NCBI GenBank assembly: GCA_934364795.1
Contig: CAKRMK010000015.1
Coordinates: 1 to 64,000, forward strand
DNA length: 64,000 nucleotides
Direction: 5' to 3'
DNA from: an uncultured Blautia sp.
Lineage (GTDB): Bacteria > Bacillota > Clostridia > Lachnospirales > Lachnospiraceae
Shown: positions 51,489 through 59,597 of the stretch, piece after piece
Numbering within the stretch: position 1 is the stretch's first letter
Layout of the letters: every line of letters starts with the position of its first letter
Notes under the pieces: model-generated
Database searches by the model: none
What the model was told of the DNA's origin: nothing
Seen by the model: only the letters and a program-made list of their open reading frames with translations
Translations under genes and position numbers: made by a program

Positions 51489-52781
51489 ATGAAAAAAGAA
51501 TTGTTTGCTTTAAAAGGTACTATCTGTTACAGCAAAAACGTGCACGAACTTGTTTTCATGGAGAACTCCTATGTAGTTTGTGAAAACGGCATCTGCGCCG
51601 GCGTTTTTTCCCAGCTTCCAGAGGAATACAAAGATATTCCGGTTAAAGATATGGGTGACCGGCTGATTATTCCAGGCTTTACTGATCTTCACCTCCATGC
51701 TCCCCAATACGCTTACCGTGGAACCGGAATGGATCTGGAGCTGCTGGACTGGCTGAATACCATCACCTTTCCCCAGGAAGCCCGGTATGCTGATTTATCC
51801 TATGCGAAAAAAGCATACTCTATTTTCGTAGATGACCTGAAACACAGTTTTACCACCAGAGCCTGCATTTTTGCCACCCTGCACCGACCGGCTACCGAGC
51901 TTCTTATGGACATGCTGGAGGAAAGCGGACTTTCCACTATGGTTGGAAAAGTAAACATGGACCGAAACGGTGCGCCACAGCTTCAGGAGGAAAGTGCACA
52001 AGCATCTGCTGCTGAGACACGCAGATGGCTGGAAGAAATCAAAGACCGCTACGACCACACTTATCCCATCCTTACCCCACGTTTTACTCCATCCTGTACG
52101 GATGAACTGATGACAGAGCTTGGAAAAATCCAGAGAGAATATCACCTTCCTGTGCAGTCTCACCTGTCCGAAAATTTCGGCGAAATCGCATGGGTGAAAG
52201 AGCTTTGCCCCACCAGCAGATTTTATGGAGACGCCTATGACCAGTTCGGGTTGTTCGGAACAAAACCGTCTCAAGACACCTGCCCCACAATCATGGCACA
52301 TTGTGTCCATTCCGGTGACGACGAATTGCATCTGATCAAAGATCAGGGCGTATATATTGCACATTGTCCACAGTCTAACACAGATCTGTCATCCGGCATT
52401 GCCCCCATCCGGAAGTACCTGGATATGGGCCTGCATGTAGGTCTTGGGACCGATGTTGCCGGTGGATTTTCCCTCTCCATGTTCCGTGCAATTGCAGACA
52501 CCATTCAGGTGTCCAAACTGCGTTGGAGACTTACAGACCAGACGCTGGCACCAGTTACTCTGGATGAAGCCTTTTATATGGCTACTGTTGGCGGCGGTTC
52601 TTTCTTTGGAAAAGTTGGAAGCTTTGAGAAGGGATATGAATTTGATGCTATGATCCTGGACGATACTAATATACGTCATCCCCAGGAAATTACAGCCCGT
52701 GACCGTCTGGAACGCCTTGTTTACCTGTCCGATGACAGGAATCTGGTTGGGAAATATGTGCAGGGGCGTAAAGTAATCTGA
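51489..52781 (+). CDS. guaD: guanine deaminase
   Basis: It hydrolyses guanine to xanthine and ammonia. 430 residues of the amidohydrolase superfamily: the metal motif FTDLHLHAPQYAYRG (near 66-80), LHRPATELLMDMLE, the His of VQSHLSENFGEIAWV, TIMAHCVHSGDDEL, and the catalytic Asp in GLGTDVAGGFSLSMFRAIA. No signal peptide. The riboswitch ahead links expression to purine level. The start follows AAAGGATG. It is followed after 80 bases by the toxin-antitoxin pair. Confidence 0.93.
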   Translation: MKKELFALKGTICYSKNVHELVFMENSYVVCENGICAGVFSQLPEEYKDIPVKDMGDRLIIPGFTDLHLHAPQYAYRGTGMDLELLDWLNTITFPQEARYADLSYAKKAYSIFVDDLKHSFTTRACIFATLHRPATELLMDMLEESGLSTMVGKVNMDRNGAPQLQEESAQASAAETRRWLEEIKDRYDHTYPILTPRFTPSCTDELMTELGKIQREYHLPVQSHLSENFGEIAWVKELCPTSRFYGDAYDQFGLFGTKPSQDTCPTIMAHCVHSGDDELHLIKDQGVYIAHCPQSNTDLSSGIAPIRKYLDMGLHVGLGTDVAGGFSLSMFRAIADTIQVSKLRWRLTDQTLAPVTLDEAFYMATVGGGSFFGKVGSFEKGYEFDAMILDDTNIRHPQEITARDRLERLVYLSDDRNLVGKYVQGRKVI

Positions 52782-52782
52782 A

Positions 52783-52811
52783 TTGACATTCCTGTCACCA
52801 TATGATACTTT
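52783..52811 (+). promoter_or_regulatory. candidate promoter of mntA-hepT
   Basis: TTGACA (52783-52788) and TACTTT (52806-52811) are 17 bases apart, directly after the guanine deaminase stop; the -10 box is weak. Confidence 0.55.
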
Positions 52812-52861
52812 TTAATAAATGGGGCAATATTAAATTTGGTATTTATGCAGAGGTTTTTATC

Positions 52862-53143
52862 ATGAATGTAATGCCAATCGAAGAACTGATAAATAAAGTT
52901 ACAGATATATGCAAAAAAAATAAAGTGAAACGCCTGGATCTCTTTGGTTCATTCGCAACCGGTACTGCTACACCTACCAGCGACATCGATTTTGTTGTGT
53001 ATGGCTGTGAAAATTTACTTCAATTAGAAAACGATCTGGAACAGATTGAAACATTACGAAAGATTGATATTTTTGATTTTGATAATATAAAAAATAAATT
53101 CCTGCTGGAGGATATAAAAAAATATGGAAAACAAATTTATTAA
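52862..53143 (+). CDS. mntA: MNT-family nucleotidyltransferase antitoxin (MntA type)
   Basis: 93 residues with the minimal nucleotidyltransferase motif LDLFGSFATGTATPTSDIDF (GS, nine or more residues, DxD). It has the pattern of MntA, the AMP-transferring antitoxin that inactivates its HEPN partner by AMPylation. It overlaps hepT by 20 bases. The start is at 52862 with GAGG 8 bases upstream; the frame is open to 52802. Confidence 0.85.
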   Translation: MNVMPIEELINKVTDICKKNKVKRLDLFGSFATGTATPTSDIDFVVYGCENLLQLENDLEQIETLRKIDIFDFDNIKNKFLLEDIKKYGKQIY

Positions 53144-53528
53144 CCGTTACAATACCTTCTGCAAAAGCTTGAACAATCTCGCCAAAAGTAAAACAGCTGA
53201 CCCCAAGGCAGATTTTGTGCTTGAGGGAACTGTTCTTAATTTCAGTCTCACATTTGATATCTCCTGGAAAGTCATGAAAGATATCCTGATTAAAAAAATG
53301 GGAATCCTGGATTTTGCAGTTGGCTCTCCCCGCGAAACCCTGCAGCAGGCATTTACTAATGGACTTATTGCTGATGACCAATGGCTGCAGATGTTAAAAA
53401 CGCGTAATCAGCTGGCTCACGATTATGACGGAGCTCTTGCAGCGGAGAAATTCCATGACATTATAAATGTATATTATCCACTTTTCGAAGAATTCAAAGA
53501 GCACATTGCTAAATACTACAGCGCTTAA
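53124..53528 (+). CDS. hepT: HEPN-domain toxin (HepT-like, nucleotidyltransferase substrate-binding family)
   Basis: 134 residues, all helical, of the HI0074/HepT family. The catalytic RNase motif Rx4HxY is intact in TRNQLAHDYDGA (near residue 93), the Tyr being the AMPylation target in known pairs. It is translated from within the mntA gene, so expression is coupled. This is a candidate type VII toxin-antitoxin module. A bidirectional terminator follows 6 bases after its stop. Confidence 0.87.
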   Translation: MENKFINRYNTFCKSLNNLAKSKTADPKADFVLEGTVLNFSLTFDISWKVMKDILIKKMGILDFAVGSPRETLQQAFTNGLIADDQWLQMLKTRNQLAHDYDGALAAEKFHDIINVYYPLFEEFKEHIAKYYSA

Positions 53529-53533
53529 AAAAC

Positions 53534-53561
53534 AAAATCCCTGGTTCAATCCAGGGATTTT
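53534..53561 (+). terminator. terminator of mntA-hepT
   Basis: AAAATCCCTGG and CCAGGGATTTT form a perfect 11-bp stem with loop TTCAAT; both strands end in four T, and the plus strand continues ATTTACTGC. Confidence 0.85.
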
Positions 53562-53574
53562 ATTTACTGCAAAA

Positions 53575-53602
53575 GGGACCGGAATTGTAAAATCCCGGTC
53601 CC
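53575..53602 (-). terminator. terminator of the GH106-like gene
   Basis: Minus-strand GGGACCGG and CCGGTCCC pair across a 12-base loop and run into TTTTGC, 88 bases past the stop. Between them a 14-base direct repeat (TTGATACCTGCGAA, TTGATACCTGCAAA) lies at about 53630-53660. Confidence 0.8.
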
Positions 53603-53689
53603 ACATTTTATCATAATTTACCTTGATACCTGCGAATTGATACCTGCAAATCGCCCCATTACAAAGTAGCTATCGCAATTCTTATCTAA

Positions 53690-56600
53690 TTACTCCACAA
53701 CCACCTGTGCATATGGAATCAGGTTCACATCTGTAAGACCATATTCAAAATATCCATTTACATAAAGTGGGAACTTCATGCCAAACAGATCTGCTGCGCC
53801 AGCCGGCTGTAAACCAAGAGACAATACTCTGTTGGTCAGAGTTGTGGAAATACGGATTTCCAGTGTATTTTCTCCATCTTTCAGAAGATCAGATACATCT
53901 ACCCGTGCACGGTCAACATTTACATCCGTAGCCTCAACACCGTTGATGGTTACTTTTGCACTGCTCTCCAGTTTTCCAAGATCCAGATAAGCACCATTTT
54001 CTGCGGTAAATCCTTCCGGTAATGTAAAGGTTGTAGCGTAATAACCTACACCGGAAACATCAACGCCGATTTCATCAATGTTGTTCCATGTTTTCAGCCC
54101 ATCCAGGTCTACGTCAATTGTATCTTTGGAGGTAGCATAAGTGTATTCAGTAGTTGTATAATCCTCTTTTTCCTCTGTACGTGTAAGCTGTTCGCCCGGT
54201 TTCCAGTCTTCAACTGTCAGATGCCATTTTCCATCTGTGAGAGATACCGGATCATTTACAGTTACATCACTTGTAACAGTAGTTCCATCAGATAAAGTAG
54301 TGTCATAGCTTCCGGTTGCAAAAGCACGGATTGCAAGCTGGCCGTCTACTGTATCTGTTTCATCAGCTGTTGTTGCTGTAATTGTTTTGTTTGTATCTTC
54401 CTCTACCGGTTTGAATGCATAAAGAGCAGTATCACCGCTGTCAACGGATACCGGAATCACAGTTCTTCCATCTTCAATAGAATAATCTGCAACACGGGTA
54501 GCCTCACCAGTCCAGGTGTCAATCTCATATGGAACATAGCTTCCATCAACAGAAATGGTAGTATCAATATCAACTGCTGTAGAATCATCATAATGACGCA
54601 TGTATGGCTCGTCCTCTGCCAGATTTTCATTTTCTTCTACAGTTGTTTCTTTTGCCTGTGTATAGTTGTTTACGAACATATACGCAGCGTCATCATCAGC
54701 ACGGAAAACTGTCATAAGTGCCTGGCTCGGCTCCTCAAAAGCAGTACGTGGCTGTACACCAAGGTCTGCAAGAGCCTGTGCTGCATCTGCCTCTGTTGCA
54801 ATTACTTTTACGTTTTCGGATTTTTTCAGCTCATCCATGGCAGCTGCAAGCTCTTCATCCATTCCGTCATTCCACGGTGTGTGCTGTGCAGCACCATCTA
54901 CGATCAGAACCTTTACACCCTGCTGTACATATTCAAGTAATTTCTGCGCTGTCTCTGCCGGGAACTCTTCCTGCCATACGATCAGTGCCTGATAAGAAAC
55001 TCCATCCGGGTCAACCTCGCCATTTTCTGCGGTGATATTTTCCTGATCAAGAATCTGCGGGTTAAAGTATTCATAGGTATAACCGGCATCCTGCATATTG
55101 GTATCTTTCCAGTAAACGCCCTCATGCTCCAGAAGTGCGCTTGTCTGTGCTCCGTAGCAGGTACTCATGTTGTAATCCAGATTCAGGATACCTATATCCA
55201 TCTGCGGCTGGCCATAGCGAAGTGCTTCCTGGATACGTGCCAGATGTGTATTAAAGGCTTTCAGATCCTGATAAAATGGCTGACGGGCGTCCATACGCTC
55301 GGAAATACCTGCATACATTCCTTCATAACCTGGCCACTGTGTTCCCTCCGGTCCCCAGATGCTGGACATTCCATGATAAATAATACGGTTTACGCCTCCA
55401 AGGAATGCTGTATAAACAGGATATTCCAGAATGTGGCGAAGTGACCATGCATAATTTACCCATGTTGCGCCTGTCTCTGAAGAGAATTTGTTAATATCAT
55501 ACAGGTGCTGTGCACCAGCCTGATAACGGTACATCTCTGGCTGATCATTTCCGTTCAGGGACTCGGATTCTACATAATCCAGTGTCTGAATCGGCAGTGA
55601 TGCCTCAAGCGTCTGTCCATAAGCGATCTGTGCACGAAGCTCAATGCCGTTCTCATGCATAAATTCAGCCATAGGCTCCATCAGATACTCAATATAAAGC
55701 TGTGTAATAACATCTTTATAGTCATTTTTGTATTTTTCGGTTAAAACATCCTCACCATCCAGTGTATAAGGATCTGCTGACTGACCCCAGCCTCCTGAAA
55801 TAAGAAGCATCATATAAGGCATAATGTCGTAGCCTTTGCGTTTCTGGAATTCGTCACGGAACTGGCTTGTCCAGAATACAAAACCGCCACTGGTTGCAAG
55901 TTCCAGGGAATCCATAAACATCTGCACATTGCCGTTATCTTTGATAAGCTGTTTCATCTCGTCGGTAAGAATGTTCTGTTCCCAGTATTCTTTAAATGCA
56001 TTAAATCCATCAATTGCAAAATAGTTGATAGAGTAGTTTACATCAACAGATGGTGTACAAACCTGTGCGGTTCCTCTCTGCCAATATGCAAAAATCACAT
56101 AGTCGCCATCCTCTGCTGTAAAGCTGACCTGGCATCCGTCATCTGTTACAGTTGCCTGATCTGTGATTTCTTTCATAGAATCAGCTGCAAGATAAGAAGT
56201 ATTTTCATCTGCGCTGTCTACCTTTGCAGCTACTACAAAAACCAGTTTCTGGGAAGTGATTCCCTCTGCTGCTTCCGGCATAGCCAGCACACCGTCAAAA
56301 GTCTTTCCGGATGCTACTGTCTGTGTTGTTACTGCCAGCTCCTGGGATGCTGCATCGCTGTTTGGATCTAAGCCCGGCATGTTTGCTGTTTTCCAGTGAG
56401 TTCCTGATGTAAAGCTTGCACCCATTCCAAGTTTGGTTGCTTCTTCGATTACCTTATGAGAGTCACTTACCCACTCATCACTTCCCCAGGAATATCTTTC
56501 GGCATCTACCCCGGCTTCCAGTGTGGCAAATTCCACTGCTCCGATTCCGGACTCATATGCAGATTTTACAGTTTCTTCAATTGTTTCATCGGTGTTGCTT

Positions 56601-56776
56601 CCTTCAGCCAGCCACCATCTTGCCTCCGGCCAGCACTGCTGGTCCGGCTCCACGAATTTACTTTCCAGCTCTGTCTGGAAAGCATCTTCCTCTGCTGCAA
56701 AAGCAGGAATCACACCTGTTGTTGCCAATGTTGCTGCCATCAAAACAGAAATCAGCATTTTTGCTCTTTTTTTCAT
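53690..56776 (-). CDS. secreted glycosidase, GH106 (alpha-L-rhamnosidase)-like
   Basis: 1028 residues. A signal peptide (KKRAKMLISVLMAATLATTG, cut at AFAAEE) precedes a large catalytic part: CWPEARWWLAEGSNTDETIE, then ESGIGAVEFATLEAG, IEYLMEPMAEFMHENGIELR, LGGVNRIIYHGMSSIWGPEG. The order of these blocks, the length and the C-terminal beta-sandwich (GVGYYATTFTLPEGFTAENG, WIth-type GAYLDLGKLESSAKVTINGV) fit the GH106 superfamily. Substrates there are rhamnosides of plant pectins, or host-like glycans. No cell-wall anchor is seen, so the enzyme is probably released. An AraC regulator is divergent. The start has AGGGAG 7 bases upstream. Confidence 0.75.
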   Translation of the reverse strand: MKKRAKMLISVLMAATLATTGVIPAFAAEEDAFQTELESKFVEPDQQCWPEARWWLAEGSNTDETIEETVKSAYESGIGAVEFATLEAGVDAERYSWGSDEWVSDSHKVIEEATKLGMGASFTSGTHWKTANMPGLDPNSDAASQELAVTTQTVASGKTFDGVLAMPEAAEGITSQKLVFVVAAKVDSADENTSYLAADSMKEITDQATVTDDGCQVSFTAEDGDYVIFAYWQRGTAQVCTPSVDVNYSINYFAIDGFNAFKEYWEQNILTDEMKQLIKDNGNVQMFMDSLELATSGGFVFWTSQFRDEFQKRKGYDIMPYMMLLISGGWGQSADPYTLDGEDVLTEKYKNDYKDVITQLYIEYLMEPMAEFMHENGIELRAQIAYGQTLEASLPIQTLDYVESESLNGNDQPEMYRYQAGAQHLYDINKFSSETGATWVNYAWSLRHILEYPVYTAFLGGVNRIIYHGMSSIWGPEGTQWPGYEGMYAGISERMDARQPFYQDLKAFNTHLARIQEALRYGQPQMDIGILNLDYNMSTCYGAQTSALLEHEGVYWKDTNMQDAGYTYEYFNPQILDQENITAENGEVDPDGVSYQALIVWQEEFPAETAQKLLEYVQQGVKVLIVDGAAQHTPWNDGMDEELAAAMDELKKSENVKVIATEADAAQALADLGVQPRTAFEEPSQALMTVFRADDDAAYMFVNNYTQAKETTVEENENLAEDEPYMRHYDDSTAVDIDTTISVDGSYVPYEIDTWTGEATRVADYSIEDGRTVIPVSVDSGDTALYAFKPVEEDTNKTITATTADETDTVDGQLAIRAFATGSYDTTLSDGTTVTSDVTVNDPVSLTDGKWHLTVEDWKPGEQLTRTEEKEDYTTTEYTYATSKDTIDVDLDGLKTWNNIDEIGVDVSGVGYYATTFTLPEGFTAENGAYLDLGKLESSAKVTINGVEATDVNVDRARVDVSDLLKDGENTLEIRISTTLTNRVLSLGLQPAGAADLFGMKFPLYVNGYFEYGLTDVNLIPYAQVVVE

Positions 56777-56984
56777 ACCATTCTCCCTTCAATTTTCTCA
56801 AGTACATTTTGTATTTCTTTTCGTGACATCTATTATTGCAAAAAAACAGCTTTTTTCTATCTCAAAACTCACGGTGTTTTTACTCATTTTTAACTATTTT
56901 TACATATTTTTCCGTTTATTTTTTCTATTCTATTGTGCCTTTATGGTGTTTTTTATAATTTTTCATTTGTATTTTTATGCAACA

Positions 56985-57013
56985 TTGACATTTCATTTGA
57001 AATCTTATAATAT
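56985..57013 (+). promoter_or_regulatory. promoter of the AraC gene with an inverted repeat in its spacer
   Basis: TTGACA (56985-56990) and TAATAT (57008-57013) are 17 bases apart. ATTTCATTTGAAAT, an imperfect palindrome (ATTTCA/TGAAAT), fills the start of the spacer and could bind a regulator. 56777-56980 is AT-rich; no convincing promoter for the divergent glycosidase could be placed. Confidence 0.7.
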
Positions 57014-57051
57014 TAATATATACAGCATACAAATTAATAAGAGGCACCCCT

Positions 57052-58128
57052 ATGGAAAATTTAAAAACCCTTGCTCTTTCCATGCTAAATACCCCTTTTC
57101 GCTATGAACAGGCCAGTGAACGTGAAAGAAATTACCATAGCAGGAAAGCACAGGAACTTGGACTTACTTTAGATGAATATTTCAAAGAATTGAATAAAAA
57201 TAAGATCAGAGACATTGTTCAGGAATGTCTTTTTGGCGAATCTGATGATATTGTTATATTTACAGATTGCTGGAAAGCCTTTTTTCCAGAGGCTCCAGAT
57301 GTGGAAATGATGAGAAAATATGCACGTGAGGGCTATGCACACCGTCACGGCTTTTTTGAGATGTTTTATGTATTAAGTGGATATTGTTATAATTATATTA
57401 ATGGAAAAGAAGAAGTTTTTCACGAGGGAAGTGTGTGTATGATGAATTCACAGATTGTCCATTCCCGGGTAATTCCCACGGAAGATACGCTTCTTCTCAC
57501 CATATGCATCCGGGATAAAGTTTTTGACTCTTATCTTTTGAACATGCTCCAGAATATTCCTATGTTCTGGCAGTTTTTTGCTGCCTCCCTGGCTAATGGC
57601 GAGACTCCGGGCGCATACATGCATCTTCAGGATACCCCCAATGAACAGCTGGAATTAATTCTTTATCAGCTTCTCCGCGCTTATCTTTTAGATGATTCCA
57701 CTTCACAGACTGTTATGAAGTGCAACCTGATTCCTCTTTTTGCAGAACTGGCACGAACCAGAAACATCGAAGGCTTTAATCCAAAAATAGATCTGACTCC
57801 TTCCAAAAAGCAGGCAGATATTGAAAAAATTCTGGAAAATATACGAACCCGCTGTGAATCTATTACCTTGCAGGAACTGGCCAGAATCAGCAATTTTTCT
57901 CCTAATTATCTGTCCTCCCTGATAAAAAAGCATACAGGCAAGACTTTCCAGGAAGTAGTTTCCCATTACTGGAAAGAAAAAGCTACAACCCTTCTTACCT
58001 GTACACCTTTTAGTATTGACCAGATTTCTGAACTGATGGGCGCATCTTCCAGAAGTAATTTTGAGCGGCGTTTTAAGGCTCTGACTGGATTATCACCGGC
58101 GCAATATCGCAAAAATACAGGTAATTAA
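57052..58128 (+). CDS. AraC-family transcription regulator
   Basis: 358 residues. N-terminal 1-70 is unusual and helical, followed by a cupin-type sensory domain (YAHRHGFFEMFYVLSGYCYN, YINGKEEVFHEGSVCMMNSQ). Two C-terminal helix-turn-helix units follow (about 260-355): SITLQELARISNFSPNYLSS and FSIDQISELMGASSRSNFER, ending LTGLSPAQYRKN. It is probably the sugar-responsive activator of the divergent GH106-like gene. The start follows AGAGGCACCCCT. Confidence 0.9.
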   Translation: MENLKTLALSMLNTPFRYEQASERERNYHSRKAQELGLTLDEYFKELNKNKIRDIVQECLFGESDDIVIFTDCWKAFFPEAPDVEMMRKYAREGYAHRHGFFEMFYVLSGYCYNYINGKEEVFHEGSVCMMNSQIVHSRVIPTEDTLLLTICIRDKVFDSYLLNMLQNIPMFWQFFAASLANGETPGAYMHLQDTPNEQLELILYQLLRAYLLDDSTSQTVMKCNLIPLFAELARTRNIEGFNPKIDLTPSKKQADIEKILENIRTRCESITLQELARISNFSPNYLSSLIKKHTGKTFQEVVSHYWKEKATTLLTCTPFSIDQISELMGASSRSNFERRFKALTGLSPAQYRKNTGN

Positions 58129-58292
58129 TCCTGCAAACTGGCTTCTATATCCGCAATTTCCTGCTTCAATATTGTTTTTAATTTCTCATATTCCTGGTGA
58201 TCCAACATTTCAAGTTTTTGATTCAGCTCTGTCAAACGTTTACGCAGTTCATACTTAAATTGAACATCTGTTGGCATATAATTTTCCTCCAT
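58125..58292 (-). CDS. 55-residue helical protein, convergent with the AraC gene
   Basis: A short gene: EENYMPTDVQFKYELRKRLT, then ELNQKLEMLDHQEYEKLKTI, LKQEIADIEASLQD. It has a strong ribosome site (AAGGAAGG, 7 bases from the ATG at 58292; a second ATG at 58277 also has GGAGG) and its own promoter at 58334-58362. The stop overlaps that of the AraC gene by 2 bases. I recall similar short helical proteins ending in ASLQD in Lachnospiraceae mobile elements, but have no function for it. Confidence 0.75.
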   Translation of the reverse strand: MEENYMPTDVQFKYELRKRLTELNQKLEMLDHQEYEKLKTILKQEIADIEASLQD

Positions 58293-58333
58293 ATTCTCAC
58301 CTTCCTTTATGATTATTAACCTTTTATATAATC

Positions 58334-58362
58334 ATTTTAACGGTATTTTTTTTAAGTGTAAA
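58334..58362 (-). promoter_or_regulatory. sigma-A promoter of the 55-residue gene
   Basis: TTTACA (58357-58362) and TAAAAT (58334-58339) are 17 bases apart on the minus strand, 42 bases ahead of the start. Confidence 0.7.
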
Positions 58363-58472
58363 CCCTTTAAATAATTGTAATTACAAAAATAAAAATGGAT
58401 ATTACTGTTCCCGATTCGGAACTAGATACTAAAGACAATCAAAATCGTTCGACATATTTTGCTATCTTTTAC

Positions 58473-58504
58473 AAAAAAGGAATCCCGGATATGATGGGAT
58501 TCCT
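58473..58504 (-). terminator. terminator of the CobW-type gene
   Basis: Minus-strand AGGAATCCC and GGGATTCCT form a 9-bp stem with a 9-base loop, followed by TTTTTTG. Confidence 0.85.
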
Positions 58505-58520
58505 TCGTTTCATTTTTTAT

Positions 58521-59477
58521 TTATACAGTCCCTTCCAGATACCCCCGTATCCGTTGCTCATTCATCTCTTCCCCAATAACAATTACAACTTCCTGTCCTA
58601 CCGAAATCGATTTCAGAGAAAATTCTTTGCGGGTAGCATTTAATTCCAGCCAGCTACCTGCAGAATCACTGCCATTTATCTTCACAAATCCTTTAATCCG
58701 AAAAACTGCGCCGCACTTAGGATCCTCAAGAATTTCATGTGCCGCCTTTTCCAGCTTTTCCCTGGAAATTTCCAGGTTCATAAAATACACAGACTTAAAG
58801 CCTTCATCCTCATCAAAGCATTGTTTCTCGAAGTCCTCCATCACATATCCGCTGGAAAAAATACGCTGAAAATCTTCATCTGTAAACTGCTCCCAGTCTT
58901 TACAAAGAATCTCATTTTCAGTAAAACGTCGTTTACATTTTACATCTTCCAAAGCACGGTTCAGATGCGCTACAGTTCCCTTAATCTCTTCGCCGGATGC
59001 TTCCTGGCTTTTACTTAAAATCACACAGCCTGCATCTGCCGCTTCGGACGCCAGCAGATACTCCGCCTGCGGCTGAAGCTTCTCTTCCAGTCTGGCATCC
59101 AGAATCGTAATTACATTTCCAATCTGATACCACTTGTCCAACGGCTCTTCATAAAGCGCATCAAAAAATTCATCCACATCAAAAATCCCGGATGGCTCGA
59201 TGAGAACACGGTCATATCCGCACATTCCCATTGCAATCAGTTTGGTTTTGAACCGCCTTCTGTGACAGTCCTTATCACAGCCGCCAGAAACCATTTCCAG
59301 CTCACAGTTTTCCCCCTCCAGATCATGCAGAAGCATCATATCCACATTTACCGCACCAAAATCATTTTCCAGAATTCCAATATTTAATCCCTGCTTCATC
59401 AGCCAGGATGCATATTTCTTTATAAAAGTGGTTTTTCCTGAACCAAGAAAACCTGTAATTAAATCTACCTTTACCAT
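58521..59477 (-). CDS. CobW/G3E-family GTPase
   Basis: 318 residues: Walker A DLITGFLGSGKTTFIKKYAS, then LENDFGAVNVDMMLL, VLIEPSGIFDVDEFFDALY and a C-terminal CobW_C domain (GAVFRIKGFVKING). The Cys metal motif usually written GCxCC is replaced here by VSGGCDKDCHRRRF, two Cys spaced by three residues. G3E proteins insert or chaperone metals; without a conserved partner the metal is unknown. The ATG at 59477 has GAGG 9 bases upstream; GTG at 59480 is an alternative. Confidence 0.85.
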   Translation of the reverse strand: MVKVDLITGFLGSGKTTFIKKYASWLMKQGLNIGILENDFGAVNVDMMLLHDLEGENCELEMVSGGCDKDCHRRRFKTKLIAMGMCGYDRVLIEPSGIFDVDEFFDALYEEPLDKWYQIGNVITILDARLEEKLQPQAEYLLASEAADAGCVILSKSQEASGEEIKGTVAHLNRALEDVKCKRRFTENEILCKDWEQFTDEDFQRIFSSGYVMEDFEKQCFDEDEGFKSVYFMNLEISREKLEKAAHEILEDPKCGAVFRIKGFVKINGSDSAGSWLELNATRKEFSLKSISVGQEVVIVIGEEMNEQRIRGYLEGTV

Positions 59478-59521
59478 CACCTGTCACCTCATGTATGCCT
59501 TACACAAACTTTCTCCCAGCC

Positions 59522-59577
59522 TAAAGCGTACCCACAAAGGGCTTTCTGCAAGATGTATGTCACAATTTATGGGCACG
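59522..59577. repeat. left-end fragment of the hairpin repeat element
   Basis: AAAGCGTACCCACAAAGGGC, TTTCTGCAAGATGTATG and TCACAATTTATGGGCACGC follow the left half of the 12056 element (GCGTATTTAAAAAAGGCTTT, CCGCGAGATGTGCGTCACAA) with point changes. It is in the 120 bases between the EAL and CobW genes; the right half is absent. Confidence 0.75.
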
Positions 59578-59597
59578 CTTCCGCAAATTCTTTTATC

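Noticed and set aside
53534..53602. Possible tRNA because of a GGTTCAATCC string
   Set aside because: It is the loop and arm of a perfect terminator stem; no acceptor or anticodon arms are present.
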